In this document: positions 7,025 through 13,908 of the stretch, piece by piece
How the letters are laid out: each line of letters opens with the position of its first letter
Numbering within the stretch: position 1 is the stretch's first letter
Source: Psychrobacter sp.
GTDB taxonomy: Bacteria > Pseudomonadota > Gammaproteobacteria > Pseudomonadales > Moraxellaceae
Length of the DNA: 13,908 nucleotides
Assembly (NCBI RefSeq): GCF_030454045.1
Contig: NZ_JAKDJE010000074.1
Coordinates: 1-13,908 of the forward strand
Direction: 5' to 3'
Notes under the pieces: generated by a model
Database searches by the model: none
What the model saw: only the letters and a program-made list of their open reading frames with translations
Told to the model about the DNA's origin: nothing
Position numbers and translations under genes: made by a program

Positions 7025-7675
7025 ATGCAAGCTTATAACACCCAAACCGGTATCGTTTGCCCACTTGATCGCGCAAACGTCGATACCGATCAAATTATCG
7101 CAAAACAGTTTTTGAAGTCTATTAAACGTACAGGCTTTGGCGTGAATTTATTTGATGATTGGCGCTATCTTGATGAAGGATATCCAGGCCAAGATCATAG
7201 CACACGCGTTATTAATCCAGATTTTGTCTTGAATAAGCCTCGTTATCAAGGCGCAACGATATTGCTGGCACGTAGAAACTTTGGCTGCGGCTCTAGTCGT
7301 GAGCATGCCCCTTGGGCACTATCAGAATACGGCTTTCGTACGGTTATTGCACCAAGTTTTGCTGATATTTTTTACAATAACTGCTTTAAAAATGGCATGT
7401 TACCGATCGTATTAGATGAGGCGACTGTGGACACGTTGATGAAAGCAACTATCGCCAATAAGGGTTATGAGTTGACCGCTGATCTTGAGCGTCAAGTCGT
7501 GATTACACCAACAGGTGAAGAGTATGCTTTTGAAGTGGATGCTTTTCGCAAACATTGCTTGTTAAATGGGCTAGATGATATCGGTTTAACCTTGCAGCAA
7601 AGTGATGTAATTAAAGACTATGAACATAAAATGATGCAAAAAACACCGTGGATCTTTAATGATGTTCGTGCTTAA
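7025..7675 (+). CDS. leuD: 3-isopropylmalate dehydratase small subunit LeuD
   Basis: LeuD is the swivel-domain small subunit that completes isopropylmalate isomerase with LeuC. The signature ARRNFGCGSSREHA at residues 82-95 marks the substrate-binding loop, and the N-terminal DRANVDTDQIIAKQFLK segment is also typical. I start at the ATG at 7025, giving 216 residues. AGGA at 7015-7018 lies 6 bp before it, and the in-frame TTG at 7010 would sit upstream of that site. The length fits bacterial LeuD (about 200-216). It follows leuC on the same strand after a hairpin-containing gap, so co-transcription with leuC is likely. Confidence 0.96.
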   Translation: MQAYNTQTGIVCPLDRANVDTDQIIAKQFLKSIKRTGFGVNLFDDWRYLDEGYPGQDHSTRVINPDFVLNKPRYQGATILLARRNFGCGSSREHAPWALSEYGFRTVIAPSFADIFYNNCFKNGMLPIVLDEATVDTLMKATIANKGYELTADLERQVVITPTGEEYAFEVDAFRKHCLLNGLDDIGLTLQQSDVIKDYEHKMMQKTPWIFNDVRA

Positions 7676-7771
7676 ACAGCAACTTTGTCATTGATTGCGA
7701 ATAAAACAACGGTGCGGATGCAACGCAGCGTTGAGTTCTGGCGGTTAACTGGCTAAAATGGAGGACAGTTT

Positions 7772-7800
7772 TTGATACATTTTATTATCTTCCTTATAAA
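7772..7800 (+). promoter_or_regulatory. Near-consensus sigma70 promoter before the lipoprotein gene
   Basis: TTGATA (7772-7777) and TATAAA (7795-7800) each match five of six consensus bases and are separated by the ideal 17 bp. Transcription would begin near 7807, about 24 nt before the lipoprotein ATG. This would give lipoprotein and leuB a transcript separate from leuCD. Confidence 0.6.
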
Positions 7801-7830
7801 TTATCTCTCTGATAAACAGTAGCCGCCATT

Positions 7831-8553
7831 ATGAATAAAAAACGTTATGCTTTATGGACAAGTACCATTGTTGCTGCAAGCTTATTTTTGTCAGGCTGTC
7901 AGTTATTGACGGGCTATAAAAAAATAGATGAAGCAGACAGTGCTAAGGCGTGGGTAGGCAAGGTTCAACCTATTGATGGCGAAGTCAATATCATGTGTGT
8001 GGGAACGTATCATTGCGAAATCGTGCAAATAGATCATACGCTTATTATTGCGCCTGACAGTCATGAACCAGTCAATCCTCAGATGGTAGAAGCGCCGCCA
8101 AACTATAATGCGACTAACCCCGCTCAAATGAATATGGATATGACGCCGCTTCTCAACAAAAATAGCATAAAGGTCGTGCCACTCACTGCTTCTGGTGTGC
8201 CGGGTTTAACCAATTACTATGCACGCATGATGCCTAAAAAGCACGAAATACATGTCAATTTTTATCCAGAAAAAAATATGGAATATGTTGAGCGTTTTGC
8301 GATGATTCATGATTTTGTTGAGTCAGGTACTTATCAGTTACGTGCGTATCAAAAGAAAACAAGTGCACAATCGGGCAGTTTACTAGAAACGGCATCACCT
8401 GAGCCTTTATGTATTGAGCTATTGCAAGGCAATAAGGTGCAGCGCCGATTCTGTAAGCAACTAGGGGCCGAGCATCAAGGTGAGTTTGTAGAGACTGATA
8501 TGGTTAATACAGACTCCACAGCCACTACGTCCAAAAAAATAACCACATTATAA
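7831..8553 (+). CDS. Predicted outer-membrane lipoprotein of unknown function
   Basis: I do not recognise this 240-residue protein. It begins with a clear lipoprotein signal peptide: KKR, a hydrophobic stretch, then lipobox L-S-G-C with the lipidated Cys at 23. Gln follows, not Asp, so sorting to the outer membrane is expected. Four further cysteines fall in two pairs, C56/C62 and C194/C208, and could form disulfides in the periplasm. The last 15-20 residues are Thr/Ser-rich and probably disordered. It lies between leuD and leuB on their strand, 40 bp before leuB, and appears to have its own promoter. The ATG has no clear Shine-Dalgarno (preceding bases AGCCGCCATT). Nothing in it suggests leucine synthesis. 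A real, secreted gene is very likely; its role is unknown. Confidence 0.8.
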   Translation: MNKKRYALWTSTIVAASLFLSGCQLLTGYKKIDEADSAKAWVGKVQPIDGEVNIMCVGTYHCEIVQIDHTLIIAPDSHEPVNPQMVEAPPNYNATNPAQMNMDMTPLLNKNSIKVVPLTASGVPGLTNYYARMMPKKHEIHVNFYPEKNMEYVERFAMIHDFVESGTYQLRAYQKKTSAQSGSLLETASPEPLCIELLQGNKVQRRFCKQLGAEHQGEFVETDMVNTDSTATTSKKITTL

Positions 8554-8593
8554 AAGCTCATTAACCAATAAAAATATATCCAAAAGGATTAGT

Positions 8594-9697
8594 ATGGCAA
8601 CGATTTTAACACTAGCAGGTGATGGCATTGGCCCTGAGATCATGACTCAAGCCATTGATGTACTCAAGGCAGTCAATGAAAAGTTTTCGCTTGACCTGAC
8701 ACTAGAGTCTGGATTGATAGGCGGCGTGGCCATCGATGCCACAGGAGAGCCTCTGCCTGATGAAACGTTAGCGCGTGCACGCGCAGCCGATGCTGTATTA
8801 TTAGGTGCTGTTGGCGGTCCTAAGTGGGATGCCATTGAACGCAGTAAGCGTCCTGAGCGCGGTCTACTCAAAATCCGTGGTGAGCTTGGTCTGTTTGCCA
8901 ATTTACGTGTGGCAAAGCTCTATCCGCAGTTAGCCAATGCGTCAAGCATCAAACCTGAGATTATATCTGGTTTAGATTTGCTGATCGTTCGCGAGTTGAC
9001 AGGCGGTATTTACTTTGGTGAACCACGTGGTATTCGCACATTAGAAAACGGTGAGCAGCAAGGTTATAACACTATGGTGTATAGCACCAGCGAGATTCAG
9101 CGTATAGGAAAAGTGGCGTTTGAATTAGCGAAAACGCGCGCCCAAGCAGCAGGTACACCATCAAAAGTGTGTTCAGTAGACAAGGCCAATGTCCTAGAGG
9201 TAACTGAGCTGTGGAAGCAAACGATGATCCAGATGCAGCAAGCAGAGTATAGCGATGTGGCGCTGTCGCATATGTATGCTGACAATGCTTGTATGCAATT
9301 GATTAAAGACCCTAAGCAGTTTGATGTTATGGTCACGGGCAATATGTTCGGTGACATTCTATCTGATGAAGCGGCGATGTTGACTGGCTCAATTGGTATG
9401 TTGCCCTCAGCGAGCTTAGATGAAGATGGCAAAGGCATGTATGAGCCGTGTCATGGCTCAGCACCTGATATCGCTGGACAAGACAAAGCCAATCCACTGG
9501 CGACCATTTTATCTGTTGCCATGATGCTGCGTTATACTTTCAAACAAGAAGCAGCGGCGCAAGCGATTGAGCAAGCAGTAAGCGATGTCCTTGATGATGG
9601 CTTCCGCACAGTTGATATCTTAGACCGTAGTGAAGCTGGACTTAAGCAAGTAGGCTGCCAAGAGATGGGGCAAGCCGTTTTAGCAAAATTGCGCTAA
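8594..9697 (+). CDS. leuB: 3-isopropylmalate dehydrogenase LeuB
   Basis: LeuB oxidises and decarboxylates 3-isopropylmalate to 2-oxoisocaproate with NAD+ and a divalent metal, in the cytoplasm. The 367-residue length is typical (E. coli 363). Family marks are GDGIGPEI near the N-terminus, RELTGGIYFGEPRG for substrate binding, the Lys of VDKANVLEVTELW, the metal-binding NMFGDILSDEAAMLTGSIGMLPSASL segment, and the NAD loop EPCHGSAPDIAGQDKANP. AAGGA sits 5 bp before the ATG. It lies 40 bp behind the lipoprotein gene and probably shares its transcript. An intrinsic terminator follows. Confidence 0.97.
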   Translation: MATILTLAGDGIGPEIMTQAIDVLKAVNEKFSLDLTLESGLIGGVAIDATGEPLPDETLARARAADAVLLGAVGGPKWDAIERSKRPERGLLKIRGELGLFANLRVAKLYPQLANASSIKPEIISGLDLLIVRELTGGIYFGEPRGIRTLENGEQQGYNTMVYSTSEIQRIGKVAFELAKTRAQAAGTPSKVCSVDKANVLEVTELWKQTMIQMQQAEYSDVALSHMYADNACMQLIKDPKQFDVMVTGNMFGDILSDEAAMLTGSIGMLPSASLDEDGKGMYEPCHGSAPDIAGQDKANPLATILSVAMMLRYTFKQEAAAQAIEQAVSDVLDDGFRTVDILDRSEAGLKQVGCQEMGQAVLAKLR

Positions 9698-9759
9698 GTT
9701 GCTAAATACTATATAGCGTTTTTAATAGCATAATCTTTGAGTTCCACACCCAAAACTCC

Positions 9760-9795
9760 AAACCTATAAGTCATCGAATGGCTTATGGGTTTTTT
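9760..9795 (+). terminator. Intrinsic terminator of the leu cluster
   Basis: AAACCTATAAGTCAT (9760-9774) pairs with ATGGCTTATGGGTTT (9778-9792) around CGA, with two G-U pairs, and runs into six T (9790-9795). It ends the leuB transcript 62 bp after the stop. Confidence 0.85.
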
Positions 9796-9985
9796 GTTTT
9801 GTAGATCAGATTGCACCTGCCTCATAAGTATAAATGACGCCAAGTATTATGGTGCTTATTAACAAACGCACAGTAGGAATAGTCAGTTATTAACATAAAG
9901 CTGTTAGGGAATAGTGGTAGAGCTATGGCACTATACTCCTATAACGAATTTTTCGATACATAGTAATTATTTAGGGAGTTTTTTT

Positions 9986-11263
9986 ATGTCTCAACTACTC
10001 AAAGTTGGCAGTGTCGTTCTGGCAATGGGAACTGCATCGATACTATTGGTGGGTTGCAGTAATGCCAATACGACTGAAAACAGTGTGCAGACGACCACCA
10101 ATAGCAAGTCATCTGATAGCAATATGACAGATAACGATGCGCAGACTGATACGACAAATAGCGCCATGAACGCAGACGCTAAAAACGAGATAAATACCAA
10201 TAATAGCCAGAATAACAATAGCAACAATACTACTAACTCTGACCAAACAGATAACACAGCAGCAAATAGTGATGATATTAGTCCCGTTACCAATGGCGTC
10301 AGTCAGCAAATAGATGGTAATAGCCAAGCAGCAGACTCGCTCAATGAGTTACTACCTAAGATTACATACAGCACAAAAGAATTGTCAGATACTGCTAAAA
10401 AAGTGAATCAAGCGACATGGACAGCGGGCAGTAAGATCGATCGCAATACAGGTACTAAAATACAAGCCTTACTCAACTGGAATAACAATGGCGTTGGCGC
10501 TGTTGATGGCTATTGGGGAAAAAACACTCGCAAAGCCATGCAAGCTTTCCAAAAGTCACAGGGTTTACCAGTCACAGAAGCGCTTGATGCAAAAACGTGG
10601 CAAGCTTTGACCAAAGACAGCACACTCACCTCACAGCCTGTATTGGTCAGCTATCAGCTAACGGATGATGATGTAAACGTCGAAACCACTCAAATTCCTG
10701 CCGGTGCTGAAGCCAAAGCCAAGCTAGATGGTATGTATTATGAAAGTGTTCTTGAGGCGTTGGGCGAAAAATTCCATATCAGCCGTGATTATCTCAAGTC
10801 ACTCAATCCTAACGCCAGTTTCAAAAGTGGCGAAACCATTATTGTTTATAACCCAGGTAACCCTAACACCACGCCAGTGAGTCGCGTAGTCGCTGACAAA
10901 GAGACGCAAACTCTATATGCCTACGATGATAATAACAATCTGGTTGCCAGTTATCCGACGACAGTAGGGAGCACAGCAACGCCTTCCCCAACTGGTACAC
11001 ATCAGGTCAAGGTCAAAATTCACGAGCCCAACTACACCTATACTGGTGATGATGGCGAAAAATCCATTATTCCGCCAGGACCGAACAACCCTGTTGGCTT
11101 GGTATGGATTGGTCTTAGCAAACCCTCATATGGTATTCATGGCTCACCTGACCCTGAGCGTATTAGCCGTCAAGCATCAGCAGGTTGTGTCCGTCTTACT
11201 AACTGGGACGCGCTGAGCTTATTAGGTGTTATCAAGAACGATGCCACTGTCGAGTTCAAATAA
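9986..11263 (+). CDS. Lipid-anchored L,D-transpeptidase (YkuD) with peptidoglycan-binding domain
   Basis: This 425-residue envelope protein probably makes L,D crosslinks in peptidoglycan or attaches proteins to it. I start at the ATG at 9986, with AGGGAG (9973-9978) 7 bp upstream; a GTG 72 bp earlier would add residues ahead of the signal peptide. The lipobox L-V-G-C puts the lipid Cys at 24, followed by Ser, which suggests the outer membrane. Residues of about 25-115 form an Asn/Ser/Thr/Asp-rich linker. A PG_binding_1-like domain (about 150-210), a LysM-like segment (about 249-290) and the YkuD domain (about 298-425) follow. The catalytic motif has H385-G386 and S398-A-G-C401-V-R, with C401 as nucleophile. 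The usual His of S-H-G-C is Ala here. Flanking terminators suggest it is monocistronic. Confidence 0.9.
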   Translation: MSQLLKVGSVVLAMGTASILLVGCSNANTTENSVQTTTNSKSSDSNMTDNDAQTDTTNSAMNADAKNEINTNNSQNNNSNNTTNSDQTDNTAANSDDISPVTNGVSQQIDGNSQAADSLNELLPKITYSTKELSDTAKKVNQATWTAGSKIDRNTGTKIQALLNWNNNGVGAVDGYWGKNTRKAMQAFQKSQGLPVTEALDAKTWQALTKDSTLTSQPVLVSYQLTDDDVNVETTQIPAGAEAKAKLDGMYYESVLEALGEKFHISRDYLKSLNPNASFKSGETIIVYNPGNPNTTPVSRVVADKETQTLYAYDDNNNLVASYPTTVGSTATPSPTGTHQVKVKIHEPNYTYTGDDGEKSIIPPGPNNPVGLVWIGLSKPSYGIHGSPDPERISRQASAGCVRLTNWDALSLLGVIKNDATVEFK

Positions 11264-11295
11264 CTCATCGTTTAATTATTTTATAAAACGCAGAT

Positions 11296-11330
11296 AAAAA
11301 AAATACCGCTAATATCAGCGGTATTTTTTT
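11296..11330. terminator. Bidirectional terminator between L,D-transpeptidase gene and infA
   Basis: ATACCGCT pairs with AGCGGTAT across AATATC, flanked by eight A (11296-11303) and seven T (11324-11330). The symmetry lets it end both the plus-strand transpeptidase transcript and the convergent infA transcript, although it lies about 190 bp beyond the infA stop. Confidence 0.85.
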
Positions 11331-11516
11331 GGTAAAAACAAACAGCTAGTACTAAACAACTAAAACAGTGATAGGCAATAATGAGCAGGTTAGCGTTTTC
11401 ATTATTATTATCAGTTGAACCACCCAAGCGTCTATATCAGCTATCAGCGATAACGACGTTATTTAGCTATTGGCTGTTTTTTAAATACACTCATAGCCAT
11501 ACTGGTTAGCACGTAT

Positions 11517-11738
11517 TTAGTTCTTACCACGGTAAGTGATACGACCTTTGGATAGGTCATAAGGGGTCATTTCAACCTTAACTTTGTCACCGGTCAGAAT
11601 ACGAATATAATGTTTACGCATCTTACCAGAGATGTGTGCAATGATTTCGTGTCCATTTTCTAAACGAACTTTAAACAAAGTATTAGGAAGGGTGTCAATG
11701 ACTTCACCTTCAAATTCGATAATATCGTCTTTTGCCAT
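11517..11738 (-). CDS. infA: Translation initiation factor IF-1
   Basis: IF-1 is a small OB-fold protein that binds the ribosomal A site of the 30S subunit during initiation. The 73-residue sequence is classic: MAKDDIIEFEGEV at the start, LFKVRLENGHEIIAHISGKMRKHYIRILTGDKVKVEMTPYDLSKGRI through the body, and a basic end. The length is normal (E. coli 72). No Shine-Dalgarno is visible before the ATG; the leader reads TTGATTGATATAAATT. The gene has its own predicted promoter downstream of truA and converges with the transpeptidase gene. Confidence 0.97.
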   Translation of the reverse strand: MAKDDIIEFEGEVIDTLPNTLFKVRLENGHEIIAHISGKMRKHYIRILTGDKVKVEMTPYDLSKGRITYRGKN

Positions 11739-11770
11739 AATTTATATCAATCAATTAAAAATAAGCCCAT

Positions 11771-11799
11771 ATTATACGTAAGTTAGCCGGTTAAAGCAA
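11771..11799 (-). promoter_or_regulatory. Predicted infA promoter
   Basis: On the minus strand, TTGCTT (11799-11794) is followed after exactly 17 bp by a perfect TATAAT (11776-11771). Transcription would begin near 11765, leaving a leader of about 27 nt before infA. The -35 is weak (three of six), the -10 perfect. Confidence 0.55.
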
Positions 11800-11859
11800 T
11801 ACAGAACCTCGTTTAGACTTGACAGCATGTAAGTGATATGTATGTCAGTTTGTATCCAC

Positions 11860-12699
11860 TTATTCAGGTAAATTTAACCAGATAGGGGTCAGTGGTGCGT
11901 TTGGCAATAAACGCTGAAAATGCTCAGGATAGTAGGCATTAATGAAATATAGACCGTCTCCTGAGGCAGTGGGCGGTGCAATTGTCCGATCCTCTTTATC
12001 TAAAATATTCAAAAAATCGGCTGGTACTAGCTCATGCTTACCGATCGCATATAATGTGCCCATCAGATTGCGCACCATGTGATGCAAAAATCCATCCGCC
12101 TGTATATCAAAGACAATAAACTGCCCATGAGTGAAGAGATTGGCGTGACTGACGGTACGTATGGGCTGATTAGACTGACAGGCAGCAGCACGGTAGCTAC
12201 TAAAATTGTGTGTACCGACAATATCGGCCGCTGCCTGTTGCATGGCTGCTAGGTCTAAAGGCTCATAAATGTGTGTTACTTGATGGTTCAGTATCGCAGG
12301 ACGCTGGGGCTGATTGAGGGTGATGTAGCGATAACGACGGGCAATCGCACCAAACCGTGCATGAAAATCAGCTGGCATTGGTTGAATCCAGCGCAGGGCA
12401 ATATCGTCAGGCAGCAGGCTATTAACGCCGCGTAACCAGTTATGAGTAGGGCGATAAGCGTGAGTTGTAAAGTGAGCAATCATATTGCTGGCATGGACAC
12501 TAGCATCAGTACGCCCAGCGGCAATGACCTCGACTGGCTCATTGGCAACTTTACCGATGGCTGTTTCTAGGGCTTCTTGTACCCCCAGCACTTCGCGTTG
12601 TCGTTGCCAGCCATGATAATGGGTACCCAAAAACTCAATAGCAATTGCCAAAGTATACGTTGGTGAGCATTCAGACTCTGGGTTTTCAATCTTAGACAT
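11860..12699 (-). CDS. truA: tRNA pseudouridine(38-40) synthase TruA
   Basis: TruA converts uridines 38-40 of the tRNA anticodon arm to pseudouridine. The 279 residues fit the family (about 245-280), with a 14-residue N-terminal extension. The catalytic motif is GRTDASVHA with Asp65 as nucleophile; the family usually reads GRTDAGVHA, so Gly is Ser here. Other marks are YHGWQRQ near residue 30, FHARFGAIARRYRY around the conserved Tyr, and FLHHMVRNLMGTL, which helps form the active-site fold. It lies 43 bp behind the asparaginase stop, so the two may share a transcript. No Shine-Dalgarno is visible; a perfect palindrome occupies that position. Confidence 0.95.
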   Translation of the reverse strand: MSKIENPESECSPTYTLAIAIEFLGTHYHGWQRQREVLGVQEALETAIGKVANEPVEVIAAGRTDASVHASNMIAHFTTHAYRPTHNWLRGVNSLLPDDIALRWIQPMPADFHARFGAIARRYRYITLNQPQRPAILNHQVTHIYEPLDLAAMQQAAADIVGTHNFSSYRAAACQSNQPIRTVSHANLFTHGQFIVFDIQADGFLHHMVRNLMGTLYAIGKHELVPADFLNILDKEDRTIAPPTASGDGLYFINAYYPEHFQRLLPNAPLTPIWLNLPE

Positions 12700-12704
12700 A
12701 TTGA

Positions 12705-12720
12705 TTTATAAGCTTATAAA
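12705..12720. repeat. Perfect 16-bp palindrome just upstream of truA
   Basis: TTTATAAGCTTATAAA is a perfect palindrome lying 5 bp before the truA start codon on the minus strand, in the 43-bp gap behind the asparaginase gene. It occupies the place where a ribosome binding site would be expected. It might be a regulator site or an mRNA hairpin limiting truA translation; A/T-rich sequence makes chance possible. Confidence 0.5.
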
Positions 12721-12742
12721 ATGGGCGTTAGTTAAGTGATGA

Positions 12743-13828
12743 CTATCTTTTTTTGATGCTTGTGCCAGGCTGACTGACATTATTTAGCCAGCGCTGTTTG
12801 CGCCTTGCTGGACTGTCGTAGCGTAGCAGTAACCATAGCAGCCGTGCATAGATAGCAGGTATGGTCAGACGACCACCAGCAATGACATGATAGTCATATT
12901 GCCAACTACCAGCGGCATAGCTATCACTAACCCCACCAAACGGACATTGACTGGCACAAACCACTAGGTGTCCATGTTCATGTACACGATTAAGCGTATC
13001 GGCGAGCGTATCGGAGTAGGGGACGTTCCCTGCACCAAAACCCAACAGAATAACGCCACATGGTGGCTGCGACAATAAAGCTTGTAATTGATCGTCTATC
13101 ACCTGAACATCATTGGGCAAGCAGTATATGGCGTGAATAATGGCCTTATCAGCGCGTTCTCTGATACTTGGTAGTAGCGCTTGTTGATCATCAAGCCAGT
13201 GCTGTCTACGTGTATCTGAGAGCTGTTTAATATAGCTATTGGCTGGATAAGCCGCTCGAGAGTGACCAGTAAAGGCCATAAGGTCATGACTGTGAATTTT
13301 TTGCACGGTTTGTGCAGGCCACGATTCGCCGCCAAAGCTAATCTTGACACCTGATTCACCAGCTGCTGCCAGTTTTAATGAGTCGTTAAGGTTGCCCCAA
13401 GCATCGCTATGAGCATCGATATCGTAGGAGTGAATCACTTCACTATCTAATAACGGTCGCATACTTCCAGTGACCACAATACAAATATCGCTACCGGCAA
13501 AAGCTTCTGCTAAAAATGCACCTAAATAACTCAACGTGTCAGTACCAGTGATTAACACAAAGCGTTTATCACCTTGATTATAAGCGTCCAGCAACAATTG
13601 ATAAAAATGGATAAAATCAGCGGGCGTCAACTGGCTACTGTCTTTGATCAGCGTATTGGCTAACCATGAAATCGTGAGTGAATCAGTCGTATTGCCTTGC
13701 TCAGCCAATAGTTTTTGTAGAGTTGGCAAAAAGATGTCTGCCGATAGCGGCGCTAGAGGTTTGCCATAGCTACCAAAGGTACCACCAGCATAGATCAATT
13801 GAATGGGGTCAGATATGTTTTTGATCAT
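12743..13828 (-). CDS. Asparaginase (type I, cytoplasmic)
   Basis: This protein hydrolyses L-asparagine to aspartate and ammonia. I start at the ATG at 13828, giving 361 residues and placing LIYAGGTFGS at residues 11-20 as in other family members. The first catalytic Thr is T17; the second motif GTDTLSYLG carries T97 and D98. IVVTGSMRPL, DAWGNL, GVILLGFGAGNVP and VVCASQCPFGGVS complete the family pattern. No signal peptide is seen, which points to the cytoplasmic class. The frame continues upstream to an ATG at 13870 and a TTG at 13876, and no candidate has a clear Shine-Dalgarno, so the start is uncertain by up to 16 residues. It precedes truA by 43 bp. The basic C-terminal tail (SIKKR) is unremarkable. 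Confidence 0.88.
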   Translation of the reverse strand: MIKNISDPIQLIYAGGTFGSYGKPLAPLSADIFLPTLQKLLAEQGNTTDSLTISWLANTLIKDSSQLTPADFIHFYQLLLDAYNQGDKRFVLITGTDTLSYLGAFLAEAFAGSDICIVVTGSMRPLLDSEVIHSYDIDAHSDAWGNLNDSLKLAAAGESGVKISFGGESWPAQTVQKIHSHDLMAFTGHSRAAYPANSYIKQLSDTRRQHWLDDQQALLPSIRERADKAIIHAIYCLPNDVQVIDDQLQALLSQPPCGVILLGFGAGNVPYSDTLADTLNRVHEHGHLVVCASQCPFGGVSDSYAAGSWQYDYHVIAGGRLTIPAIYARLLWLLLRYDSPARRKQRWLNNVSQPGTSIKKR

Positions 13829-13908
13829 AAAAAAAGAGGCCGTCGTGTCAATATAGGGCGTGTTGAACATTCGCAAATAGGCACTGCTGATCGCTAAAAT
13901 TGTTCCAG

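Noticed and set aside
7721..7733. CAACG-CAG-CGTTG hairpin between leuD and the lipoprotein
   Set aside because: A 5-bp stem without a T-run is too short to call as a terminator or regulator.
7758..7822. Micro-ORF before the lipoprotein: GGAGG (7760-7764), then TTG at 7772 and 16 codons ending 8 bp before the lipoprotein start
   Set aside because: The same bases form a near-consensus promoter (TTGATA at 7772, TATAAA at 7795), which explains them better. A transcript from that promoter would not contain the micro-ORF start.
9097..9438. 113-residue minus-strand ORF inside leuB
   Set aside because: It is a mirror of the conserved LeuB coding frame and has no independent evidence.
9932..9937. 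TATACT as a -10 for the transpeptidase gene
   Set aside because: No acceptable -35 lies at 16-18 bp and there is no extended -10 TG.
9991..10293. Hydrophobic minus-strand ORF opposite the transpeptidase linker
   Set aside because: The Leu/Val-rich translation is simply the antisense of the Asn/Ser/Thr codon-rich linker, not a membrane protein.
11425..11482. Possible hairpin followed by TTTTTT on the plus strand near the infA 3' end
   Set aside because: The stem is badly interrupted and no plus-strand gene needs a terminator there. The symmetric terminator at 11296-11330 already serves both convergent genes.

Overview
The window looks like chromosome of Psychrobacter or a close Moraxellaceae relative. 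This rests on protein style (a FadL-like porin, PutP, LeuC/LeuD/LeuB and TruA of gammaproteobacterial type), moderate-to-low GC with A/T-rich intergenic DNA, and a LysR gene divergent from leuC. No database search was possible, so the genus is an inference. I see no mobile element, CRISPR array, tRNA or rRNA. Ten protein genes are clear and one more, a lipoprotein, is a confident gene of unknown function.

Layout. Positions 1-340 are a gene-free leader with small palindromes. A FadL-type outer-membrane channel (341-1696, +) ends at an intrinsic terminator (1722-1751). A gene-poor stretch follows with one strong hairpin (1929-1963), then a bidirectional terminator (2098-2130) facing putP, the Na+/proline symporter (2161-3660, -). 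The 465 bp behind putP hold a tandem 14-bp repeat and another terminator-like hairpin. A LysR regulator (4126-4998, -) diverges across 466 bp from leuC (5465-6883, +). leuD (7025-7675), an unknown outer-membrane lipoprotein (7831-8553) and leuB (8594-9697) follow on the same strand, closed by a terminator at 9760-9795. A lipid-anchored L,D-transpeptidase (9986-11263, +) ends at a bidirectional terminator (11296-11330) shared with convergent infA (11517-11738, -). truA (11860-12699, -) and a cytoplasmic-type asparaginase (12743-13828, -) complete the window.

How the genes work together. leuC, leuD and leuB supply isopropylmalate isomerase (two subunits) and isopropylmalate dehydrogenase, the second and third steps of leucine synthesis after LeuA. 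The divergent LysR gene is the obvious candidate regulator, and an inverted repeat overlapping a near-perfect extended -10 lies between the two. The leu cluster is not a tight operon. A 17-bp hairpin sits between leuC and leuD, and a near-consensus promoter precedes the lipoprotein, so lipoprotein and leuB can probably be transcribed separately from leuCD.

No obviously new multi-gene system is present. The points most worth a second look are the unknown four-cysteine lipoprotein inside the leu cluster, the leuC-leuD hairpin, the leuC upstream region, the hairpin at 1929-1963, and the rearranged leu-truA neighbourhood relative to Pseudomonas.
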